A stretch of 64,000 bases of DNA, taken from assembly GCA_000934385.1 (NCBI GenBank), contig KN880458.1, positions 1 through 64,000 on the forward strand, in the 5' to 3' direction. A program made the translations under genes and the position numbers. The notes below the pieces were generated by a model that was not told the DNA's origin, searched no databases, and saw nothing but the letters and a program-made list of their open reading frames with translations. Positions 44,604-54,818 of the stretch are shown piece by piece (within the stretch, counting starts at the first letter, position 1; the number at the start of each line of letters is the position of its first letter). The stretch is from Cylindrobasidium torrendii FP15055 ss-10. Its lineage: Eukaryota; Basidiomycota; Agaricomycetes; Agaricales; Physalacriaceae.

Positions 44604-46606
44604 TTACTTCTTGAGGGTACCAATCACTGAGTCTGGCGCATAACGCGGGATGACCTTGGGGTCGTGGAGCATGTTGAACTCCTCTGTCGCATCGCGGCCA
44701 GCATACAACAGGATGGCCTTTTCGCCTCCTGGGTGGTCGGGCAAGAACTGGTTGAGCGTCAGCTGAATGTTCGATATAACAGGCAAAAGGACAACGTACG
44801 CTCGTCACATCGAGCACCTGTCCGTCAACAATAACCCAGCAGTCATCCTTCGACTTGTGCTTCGCAACCTCATCCGAGGAGTACGTGCCCGCCTTGCCTG
44901 CCGCCTGTGATGATGGAGCAGCTGGTGCTGGTGTGCTGGCAGGTGCTGCCGCGCCGCTGACTTGGCCAGAGATCTGTCCAAGACGTCCACCTGCCTTGGT
45001 GATGGCCTCCGACGCCGACATCAAGAGGTACTTGGCAGCTGAATCACCAGAAACACGACCGAAAACCACGCAGCCGAGAAGGGATGAACCACCAAGGCGG
45101 TTGGCACCGTGGACACCGCCAGCAACCTCTCCAGAAGCGAACAGTCCAGGTATGGGCTTGCCACCGGCGCCGAGCACGCGAGACTCATCGTCAATCTCCA
45201 GACCACCCATGGTGTAGTGAAGGACGGGTGTCATGATTGCAACATGGAAGAAGTCGTCGTACGACCACTCGCCAGAGAAGAACTTCTTGCCGAAAGGATC
45301 CTTCTGTGTGCGCACACTCTGGTTGTAATCCTCGAAAGTCTTCTTCAACACGGCGGGTTCGAGACCAAACTCCTTGGCAAGAGCATCACCGTTCTCGAAA
45401 CGCTTCATGAGGCCACGGCCGACATAGTGCTTGCAGTGCCATTCAATCTCCTTGGACGCGCGACCGTTGAGGACCAGACGGATGGGGAACTACAAATATG
45501 TTAACACAACGGGGTGAAATGTACGGTGAGACAGCGCACCTGGCCATTCTCCCAGATCTTTCCGGTGACATAGTCACGGTGCTGGAGCTCATCAACAAAG
45601 CGCTTGCCGTGCTTGTCAAGGAGAAGACCCCCGACACCGCGGAGAGCCTCGGCGGCAAGGAACTTGACCTTGGCCTCAGGTTCATTGGGGTCAACGAGAC
45701 CAGTAGGGTGGACCTGAACTTTCTCCATGTCGATACCGTTGGCCCCGGCGAGCATAGCCATCTTGTGACCGTCACCGGTGCAGTGGTCGCCATTGGTGGT
45801 CGGGAGGTTGTAGTACTCGGGGCGATGTTTCTTGAGAAGGGAGTCTTCGGAAAAGTCGGCAGCATATCCGCCTGTAGCCAGGATAACCGGGCCGTGCAGT
45901 GTCTGGGTCTTGCCACCCTGGGTGTACTCGACACCGATGACGGCGTCGCCCTCCTTCAAAAGCTTGGTAACACGGGCCTTCTTCAAGATTTTGACGCGGT
46001 TCGGGTCTGAGACAGCGAGGTCCTCCAAGCGCTCCATTTGAGCGTAGGTGATAACCTGCATGGCCTCATTTTAGACACCTTGGCTCTAGAGACCGCGAGA
46101 GACATACCATGCCAGGGAATTGAGCATTGCCACGGTGGGTACGCGGCTGGCTGTGACCACCAAGGCGGGCAACCTTGGACAAATCGAGGCCAAACTTGTC
46201 TTGCAGCCAGTTGACGGCATCACCGGAACGGCCGGTCAAAACCCGGATGAGGTCGTCCCGTGCAAGTTCGCGAGCCTGTTGAAATTATTTAGGAGCGAGT
46301 CCAACAGATGAAAAGGGTCGTGCTTACAGATTTCTTGGTATCATCGAAAAATGTCTTTGCGCTGTCAGGAATGCCAGCCTCTTGCTGGGTCTGAGTTCCA
46401 GCACCGTTGATGCCAGAGGTAGCCTTCGTTGAGTTACCGCCCATGAATCTGTGCAAAATTTGTCAGTTGAAGCTGTCAATCGCTAGAGATGACAACGACG
46501 ACGCTTACCCTTGCTTATCGAGAAGAACGACGTTGGCACCACGCTCAAGGAGAGTGTGCGCGGCAGAGAGACCGGCGAGACCGCCGCCAACAACGATGAC
46601 AGACAT
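44604..46606 (-). CDS. Soluble fumarate reductase with C-terminal cytochrome b5 domain
   Basis: 578 aa. Exons 46606-46509, 46448-46328, 46275-46108, 46055-45540, 45489-44800, 44747-44604. The N-terminal FAD-binding Rossmann motif is VVGGGLAGLSAAHTL. Substrate-site features of the fumarate reductase/succinate dehydrogenase flavoprotein family include NSTKATSGINGAGT, THRGNAQFPG, GDGHKMAM and GEVAGGVHGANRLGGSSLLG. After an Ala/Pro linker (about 470-500) there is a cytochrome b5 domain (DDCWVIVDGQVLDV, then HPGGEKAIL with a heme His). It resembles yeast Osm1/Frd1, which reoxidises FADH2 to support anaerobic folding, but with a fused electron-transfer domain. No mitochondrial presequence is seen. 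Confidence 0.93.
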
Positions 46607-46887
46607 TGTTCAGTATAGTAAGCGGTTGGCGGTGGTGGTGGTGGGGAGAAGGAGAAATGGGGAGGATCGAATTGGCCGAACGATTGCGGGGTAGCATGAT
46701 CATTTATAGCGCCTTCCGGCTGGCATGGCCCAATCACAAGCTAAACACAAGAGTCCGAGGGAACGTGATTATCCCTTGCGGTCCGAGATCCGAGTTGCCT
46801 GAAATCATCAAACTTTGGCCGATTGATTATTGAACGCGGTCAGAGTCTATTCTACCGGCTCAGACACGCCCCACAAGACTATGTACT

Positions 46888-48048
46888 CTATGTCATTTCC
46901 GAGGCGCGCAACACATCGCAGCATTCGTCCACTATCGCACCCAGCTCACGCCCGACCGGAGCAATGACCAACACACCCTTTACCTTGTCCGTAGGTTCTC
47001 CGTGTTCGATATCCCCATCGGCGAACATGTCAGTGTGGGCTTCTACGTATGCTGGCCACACAACATCTTCCCAATACGTGGGTGGATCCCGCCACAGACT
47101 CCCTTCTGGATCCGTTTGAACTCCAAGACGGAACAGGCGAAAACAGGATTTTGGCGTATTTCGTGACAGTGGGTCCGAGTGAAAAGAAAAGTCCAGGGTG
47201 AGAGAGATGCAGAATACACGAGTCAAGCAAGAGCGGATATGAAGGGAGAAGAAGGTAAGGGAGTTGCGTCAGCTACACGAAGAGCTGAGCAAGTGGACAA
47301 CCGCAGAGGCGTACCTGCAGTGTGGTACCCATGGCGCTGATGGCGTCTTTCCTTCAGAGTGGCCTCGGGCACCCGAAGGAATATCTTGACATCAAGTTCC
47401 GCAATCACGTCCTAACTCGTTACTCAATTGAACTGGTGTTAGTAGAGAAGCGAACGCACAGGGTGCCAATACAGCAAAAACCCGTCCACTAATCCCCACA
47501 CAATACGCACGCCTTCCTCTGACTTACGCTGCTTGATAAGTTCGAACTCTTTCCTCCATTTCTCCTTGACTGCATCTTCCACAGGAATATCCTTCTGCTC
47601 GTTGAGATGGTCATGACTATAGTGTTCTGGCGGTATTATCCCCGTCTTTTTCACCGTGCGCAAGAAGTCAATGAGACGGTCCCATTGTATAGCGCCCTGC
47701 GGCGCATCCCAGTCCTGCACATTGTGCACGGGGTGTATTGGCACGAGTTCTTGCGGCTTCGGGGGGCGCGTTAACGCGTAGTCCGCTTAGCGTCGCTTAA
47801 ACCTACTCACAGGCGCAAAATCCTAATTACATATCGTGAGACCCCGCTGTGCGAAACGGAAAAGAAGGGGACCATACATCTTGATGTATTATAACGCTGT
47901 CAGGTATGATGTTCTTGAGATGCTTTGCAAGCGTAGTTTTGCCCGAGCACGTAGCCCCACTAGTGACATTCGAATCGGAGGAGATGAGTCTATGGGAAAC
48001 TTACCCAACTCCGACCAGGATGACTCTGGTGGCCTGCTCTTTAACCAT
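46888..48048 (-). CDS. NRK1: Nicotinamide riboside kinase
   Basis: 254 aa. Exons 48048-48005, 47959-47878, 47822-47811, 47756-47460, 47411-47315, 47120-46888. Walker A is GGATCSGKT (residues 15-23). The substrate-acid segment HQDDFAP is built from exon 2 and a 12-nt exon 3 (DFAP). NVQDWDAPQGAIQWDRL and DGFLLYWHP fit Nrk1-type kinases, which phosphorylate nicotinamide riboside to NMN in NAD salvage. DPEGSLWRDPPTYWEDVVWP is the lid/C-terminal region. Intron 47121-47314 is 194 nt, long for this window, and its acceptor was picked because it continues the frame. The gene diverges from HSP78. Confidence 0.88.
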
Positions 48049-48677
48049 GGAATGTACGGCGATGCAAGACGCGGAATTGAGGGAATACTGGGTGACAGGT
48101 TCAAGGAAACGATATGGTTCCTCTGATTCTAGATGTCTTTAGCCAGAAAGACAGGAAAGAAAGCGATTATTCGAATGGACGATGACTGAGCAGACCAGAC
48201 TTGATTGGATCGCAATCGTTGATCGTACGCGATCCCGTGACTTCAGCTTCAGTTTCGAGAGTGACCGTTGTGAACCAAGGAACGGGATGTGTGCAGTACT
48301 GAGCTTGTGGAATATTACCAGTACTCACCTTATGAGCGTTGCAGTAATCTGGACTAGCCACCGAAACAAAACAGGTGGGCCTTGGGCACCGTCGGTGCAA
48401 GATCCTCAGTGCTTGGACTGGATCAAAATCACACTTTCTTACCACCATGAGATACACCTAGCGCATAGTATCCTTTGCAGTGCTTGTAGGGTCCCAAAAG
48501 TTATCCATCCCATGGCAAACCCTCTGCTTACGTAAACTATGTCTGAATCACACGAAATCTGAATTTCGAGCGGGTTATGACGCAATCGATCACTCTGCGA
48601 CTGTTCCCCGACGCTCTCGATCCTTCTCTCACTGAGTCGGTCGGGCATATTTAAACGCAGCTGTTGGCTCGCTGCCT
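48049..48677. promoter_or_regulatory. Divergent NRK1 / HSP78 intergenic region
   Basis: 629 bp. A TATTTAAA sequence at 48648-48655 is only 23 bp before the HSP78 ATG, so it may lie in the transcribed leader. GAA/TTC blocks near 48553-48570 are not spaced as a canonical heat-shock element. Confidence 0.35.
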
Positions 48678-51600
48678 ATGTTTTCGTCTGCCAACATGAT
48701 ACCATCAAGAATTACGCGTAACCTAGGCGTAGCGACGGCGCGTCGACGCTTCCTCGTTCCGAACCCGCGGCGACTGGCTGTTCCAAGCGCGCTCTTGCTG
48801 CAAGCTCACTTGCCTGCAACTGTGCGGCACTATGCTAGGCCTCCAAACGGAAGCGGTGGAGGACCTCCGGGAGGTGGTTTCCCTGGCTTTTCTATGGGAG
48901 GAGCGCCAAAGAAGGGCGAAGCACTGAAGGAATACGTGCGTGCTGCATTGACCAAACTAACAAACCAGCTAAACTGTTGTGGCTTCTGTAGAGTGTTGAC
49001 CTGACCGAGATGGCACGCGAGGGGAGATTGGATCCTGTAATTGGACGAGACGAGGAGATTCGGAGAACTATACAAAGTGCGTAGCGATTTCATTAGGTTG
49101 TCGCAGCGACTAATAGGCTTAGTTCTCTCTCGTCGGACCAAGTCCAATCCAGTGTTAATTGGATCTCCGGGTGTGGGAAAGACCGCAATTTTGGAAGGGC
49201 TGGCCAGCAGGATTGTTGCAGGGGAGGTGCCAGAGGTGCGTCGTGGATGAATGTATGCGTCGGAGTCACCACTGAGCATGCATCATTCAGTCATTGCAAA
49301 ACAAACGTGTATTGTCCATTGACCTCTCCGCAATCATGGCTGGCTCTGGCATCCGCGGTCAGTTCGAAGAAAAGTTCAAAGCGCTCATCAAGGATATTGA
49401 GGAGGAAGCAAGAAATGTTATCTGCTTCATTGACGAAGTCCGTAAGTCTACACAACTGGACTCGTAGCCAGATTTTAACCCTTGTCAGACACACTCTTTA
49501 ATTTGGGCAAGGCGGAGGGGAGCATTGACGCAGGACAAATGATAAAGCCTGCACTTGCCCGTGGGTTGCAGCTTGTTGGAGCGACAACTCGGGACGAGTA
49601 CAGGAAGACCATCGGCAAGGATGCAGCCCTCGAGCGGCGCTTCCAACCCGTGCAGATTGAGGAACCCACTGTCGAGGCAACGGTTTCAATTCTACGAGGA
49701 CTGAAGAGCAGATACGAAGTGCATCATGGTGTCGAAATTTCTGATGCTGCGCTAGTGACCGGTACGTATTTCTATCCTGGTTTATGGCCTAATGCTCAAC
49801 TTTGTCTAGCTGCCGTGTACTCTTCCAGATACATTGCAGACCGCTTCCTTCCCGACAAGGCCATCGACTTGGTTGACGAAGCTGCCTCCGCTTTGCGACT
49901 CGCCCAGGAGTCCAAACCCGACTCACTTGAAGCCCTCGAGCGCGAAATTCTTACGCTCCAAATCGAACGCGAGAGTTTGAAGAATGAGACGGACGTGTTC
50001 AGTGTCGAGAGACGCTCCAAGGTCGAATCTACCCTGTCTGACAAGAAGCGAGAGGCCGAGCGGTTGACTTCAATATGGCAAGAAGGCAAGTAATCCATGC
50101 TCACCGCCATCTCCTTCCCATGTCCTAACTTCCAGTAGAACGCGGCCGCCTTGAGAAAGTCAAGAACCTTAAAGAGGAGATTCTGGAAGCAAAGCACCAA
50201 CTCGAAGTGGCACAACGACAAGGAAATCTGGAGTTGGCTGGCAGGCTACGATTCTCGACCATCCCGGAGCTACAGAAACAGCTACCGGCGGAGGGGGAGA
50301 GCAAGGGACTCATGGAAGAAGACACGGAAAGAGATACGAACATGATGCTGCACGAGAGGGTCACCTCCGACGACATCGCGCGCGTAGTGGCCAAGGCTAC
50401 TGGAATCCCGGTACAGAACCTGCTCAAGGGTGACCGCGACAAGCTAGTTCATGTGAGTACTCCGTCCGTCGGCTTGCCCAAGGCCCAAGATACTCACAGC
50501 GTTCCACAGATGGAGGAGGCTCTCCAGCAACGCGTAGTGGGGCAGGACCATGTTGTCGAAGCCATTAGTGATGCAGTCCGTATCTCTCGTGCAGGCTTAC
50601 AGGCGCCGAATCGGCCTACAGCATCTTTCCTCTTCTTGGGTCCTACAGGTGTGGGCAAGGTGTGTACATCGATGTTTGCTCTTAAAAATGGTTACTGACC
50701 CACAGAGCAGACTGAGCTTTGCAAAGCGTTGGCCGGATTTTTGTTCAACGACGAGCAGCGCGGGTTGTATGTCGAAGAAATCGTTAGCACTTGGTGGATG
50801 CTCATAGGTCAACAGGATCACCATTAACATGTCCGAGTATCACGATCGTCATACCATCTCAAGGCTTATCGGTGCAGCTCCTGGATATGTGGGCTTTGAA
50901 GAAGGCGGGCAGCTCACTGAAGCGGTTCGCCGTCGACCATACGGTACGTTGCTTGGCCTTTTAATAAATGAAGGTCATTTAAACAGGTGATTTAGCTGTC
51001 ATTCTTCTGGACGAGATGGAGAAGGCTCACAAGGATGTTGCGATGATTCTGCTCCAAATTCTTGACGAGGGCACCATCACCGACAGCCAAGGACGAAAGG
51101 TCGACTTCAAGAACACCATCATTTGCCTCACTAGCAACCTAGGCAGTGATATCCTCGCCCACGATACCGCATGTGACGAGAACGGTGTTGTCAAACCGGA
51201 CGCTCGTGAGGAGGTCATCGAGCGCACTCAGATGTTCTTCCCACCGGAGCTTCTGAATCGTTTGGATAGCATGTTGGTCTTCAACAAACTTTCACGGAAG
51301 TCGATTCTCGAGGTTGTTTCCCTGCGCTTGCGGGATGTAGCCGACCGACTGAAGGCTCGACGCATCACACTTGATGTTGATGAGGGCGCAAAGGACCTTT
51401 TGGCTCAGCACGGCTACTCGAATACGTATGGTGCGCGCGCCATTGCTCGTATCGTCCGCACGGATGTCCTTTTCCCTTTGGCGCAGAAGCTCCTCAAAGG
51501 AACCATTAGGTGAGGGAAACGCATTGTGAATATTGATGTGCGCGCTGACGGATCTTGTCATCGTGCAGGGATGGAGACACGGTCGTCATTCGTACGAACG

Positions 51601-51695
51601 AAGATGGCTCAGCGCTAGAAATCCGGGACAATCACGAACCCGATTCAAAAGCAGCGACTTCAGAGAAGCCTCTGCTTGACGTAGATGTGGCATAA
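48678..51695 (+). CDS. HSP78: Mitochondrial ClpB-type disaggregase HSP78
   Basis: 815 aa from 12 exons: 48678-48935, 48992-49076, 49123-49235, 49291-49441, 49489-49761, 49810-50085, 50136-50452, 50510-50659, 50711-50766, 50816-50943, 50996-51509, 51569-51695. An Arg-rich presequence (about 1-55) replaces the bacterial N-domain, as in yeast Hsp78. AAA-1: [27 protein letters not shown] coiled-coil middle domain spans [11 protein letters not shown] to [12 protein letters not shown]-2: [30 protein letters not shown]. It refolds aggregated matrix proteins with mtHsp70. Intron 6 (50086-50135) begins with GC (AAG|GCAAGT), a GC-AG intron; no GT donor nearby keeps the frame. A second in-frame Met is at 48696. 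Confidence 0.94.
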
Positions 51696-52472
51696 ACCAC
51701 ATCTTGTACTTTTGCCGTTGTATACGAACCACATATTGGACCCCACTCAGCATACTAGTCCCTTGTATAATACTGCATACTCACCATCTCGATTTATCTG
51801 CATAAATTCCATTTATTTGTACGAGGACCCCGCCTGGTAGCGACGCTTGGTGGTACCCTGTGGCGCTCTCATTCTCCTGTGTATTCTCAGTAGCCGTTTA
51901 CTACCGTGATAAATCTATGGTCTGCGTAGTAACACGACCCACGAACGGGTCAACAATGCGTGCATGCGCGTCAAATTGGACAGATGGACAGACCTGAAAT
52001 GGTAAGGTAGAAGTATTGTCCCGAATGACAAGATCCTGAATTATCCTGAACAAGCCACGGCTATAGCAGGTTACACACGGCGATAGTCTTTTCTCTGTTT
52101 CGATCCTTGGTAGCGACGTCACGCGCCGCCGATCACTATTTGCATTTTCCCAATTCTCTGCGATGTGCCTGCTGGCGATGGACACACAGTGCTTCCCGGC
52201 GTCGAGCGACTGTATAGCAAAAATACCATTCATTCTCATGCTTCTCTAATGCCAAGAAATACTCGGTATCGTCGACTCGCTACACGCTAAACTTTTAATT
52301 CTGGACCCTGCACGCGTTTTTTCGACATCACAATATCTCCACCCGGGCATCGAATGGAGATATGATGCTACCCCACGGGGCCGTCAGGAACCACCAGTGT
52401 CTGGCATTGAAATATGTCCGCTATAAATGGGTGGAGGCAGAACTTGTTGACAGCACTCGCCTTCCCACGACG
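51696..52472. other. Intergenic; one unassigned minus-strand ORF
   Basis: 777 bp. A 112-codon frame on the minus strand (52239-51901) has balanced composition but no recognisable motif, splice structure or neighbour logic, and is not called as a gene. Confidence 0.4.
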
Positions 52473-54627
52473 ATGTCCGATACCAAACTCGAAATACAGC
52501 ACCAGGAGAAGACAGAGACGGAGCATGTCGAGCAAGCACCCCGCCATCCAGATGTTCAGCCGTGCGTTTCCTTCATCCTCCTCCCGTCCCATAATGCCGA
52601 CATGCGTATTGTCAGTGACGGCGTAGACGATGCTCTCCGCGAGTTTGGCGACGAGCGCATCGAGGTCACCGAGGAGGACAACCGGAGGATTCGAATCAGG
52701 ACGGATATGTTCCTTCTTCCCGTGCGTGTTTGCCTTCCTCTCGTGAACATCAATGCTCACTTCCTACCTAGATATTAGCCTGGGTGCGCACAACTTCCTT
52801 TGAATATGTCCCATTTCTAATCCCCTGCCCATCAGACATATTGGCTACAGATGTATGTTGGGCCTCTCCCTTCCGCTTCTCAAGTACTCATTCCATCCTC
52901 AGCTTAGACAAGACCATCCTTGGATATGCATCCGTTTTCGGTCTGAAAGCAGATACTCACCTTGTCGGAAGTGAGTCGACCATCTTTTCGCCCACCTTGT
53001 CTCGTATCACCCTTGATGCCAGCATCTAACTGTTTTTCTAGACCAATATTCTCAGCTAGGCAGTTTGAACGCTATCGCTCAGCTCGTATGGCAGCCATTC
53101 TCCAGTACGTCGACATCTGTTCTTAACTTGGGATGTTATCTCACACAACCCCAGGCTACCTTCTCGTTCGTGTCAAACCGCGGCACCTTATGCCTATTAT
53201 TGTCACCTGTTGGGGGATCAGCTGTTGCGGCTTCGCCGCCTCCAGCAGCTTCCCAGGTCTCGCTGCATGTCGTTTCCTGCTCGGTCTCTTCGAAGCGGCC
53301 TGCCTTCCCCTCTTCTCTATCCTCACTTCCGTCTGGTACCGTCGTGCAGAGCAGCCGATGCGAGTCGCCATTTGGTACGGAACGAATGGCTTGGGCACAA
53401 TCATGGCGTCGGTCTTCGCTTATGGCTTCGGCCATGTCGAGAACTCTCCCCTCAAGCACTACCAAATGCTCTACCTGCTCTGCGGGCTACTCACTGTCGT
53501 AACTGGACCCATCATCTACTGGCGCCTCGACAACAACATCACTGAAGCACGCTTCCTTACGCCCGAGGACCGTCACAAGGGTGTCGAGCGCCTTCGCGCC
53601 AACAACACCGGCACATCAGCGACCAACAAGTACAAGTGGAACCAAGTTGTCGAATGTTTGATAGAGCCACAGACATACCTCTTCTTGGGCATGACTCTGC
53701 TTGTCAAGTGAGTGCTACTCTTATCACATATTCAATTTGCTAATATCCCGCCAGCGTTGGCGCGTCTGTGACCACAGTCTTCGGTCCTCTTGTGCTGTCC
53801 GGTTTAGGCTTTGACAAGTACAAGACGTCCCTGCTTAACATGCCTTTCGGGGCATTGCAAGTTATCATCATCTGGATCACTAGCTACTGCTCCTACCAGT
53901 TCAAGAACAAGAGTCTTACGATTATTGTCATGACTATTCCGGTTATCGTTGGACTGGCGCTTTTGTGGGGTATGACTTGTGTTTGTCGCTTACCGAATCC
54001 GTCGCTGACAATGGTCAACAGCCTTGCCTCGGGATAACCAAGGGCTTCTCCTCTTCGCCTACTACCTGCTGGCTTTCCTTTATGGCATCAACCCGTTGAT
54101 TATCTCCTGGCTATCGGCCAACACCGCTGGATCCACAAAGCGTTCCATTACAATTTCAGGATTCAACGGCGCTTCCGCAGCGGGCAACATCGTTGGACCA
54201 TACCTGTTCAAGGACTCGGAGGCACCACTCTATCTTAGCGGCTTGAAAGCTAGCCTAATCATCTTCATCGTGCTGATGGCTGCTACTATGTATGTTGCCT
54301 CCATGTGCTCTTCTGTTCTCCATCTAATCCCTCACGCAGACTGCAAATAATTAACTTCTGGGTTCTTAACCGCATGAAATCCCGTGAACGCGTCAAGAAT
54401 GGCAAGCCCGCCAAAATTCACGACTCGTCGATGGACAAGAAGTTCCGCGTATTCCAGAAGGACGAAACCAAGGACACCGACAAGGTGGAAGCGAGCACAA
54501 CAGGAGTGCAGCTTGGCGAGAACGCTTTCCTTGATCTCACGGATCGCCAAAATGACGAGGTAAGCAAATCCGTATGTAGCGCTTTCTTGCAACTAACTGT
54601 CTTCTGCAGTTTGTTTACGTGTTCTGA
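52473..54627 (+). CDS. MFS permease, DAL5/anion:cation symporter type
   Basis: 542 aa from 11 exons: 52473-52561, 52616-52721, 52772-52783, 52836-52852, 52903-52970, 53042-53104, 53155-53707, 53755-53969, 54022-54289, 54340-54559, 54610-54627. Twelve membrane helices are expected. Family markers are LPILAWTYWLQILDKT (helix 1, built from exons of 12 and 17 nt), RFLLGLFEAACLP, VWYRRAEQPMRVAIWYG and a charged central loop (DRHKGVERLRANN). DAL5/TNA1/SEO1-type carriers import small organic anions such as allantoate, nicotinate or vitamins. Position near the nicotinamide riboside kinase is suggestive only. The last exon is 18 nt and gives FVYVF, a usual end for this family. Confidence 0.92.
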
Positions 54628-54818
54628 AGGGGTCCATTACCGTTACGCACATTTCCTACGCCTTACGACTGTGTACTATAGTGTATTTTAGCTGTACCAT
54701 CATCTCCGTGATTGATATCGTTGTTCCAGTTCAAGCCATCATTCCAGTCCTGATTCTTCCGTTTTCATAAGCAAAGTCAAATAAATAGATGCGACATCGC
54801 TAATCTGTTTGCCTACAT

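Noticed and set aside
47939..48126. Plus-strand frame over the NRK1 5-prime end
   Set aside because: It mirrors NRK1 exons 1-2, which carry the Walker A motif on the minus strand.
48541..48680. Heat-shock elements before HSP78
   Set aside because: GAA and TTC blocks are present but not in the alternating 5-bp spacing required.
51901..52239. A 112-codon minus-strand frame in the HSP78/MFS gap
   Set aside because: No motif, no supporting splice sites and no promoter-like context. Possible but not defensible as a gene.
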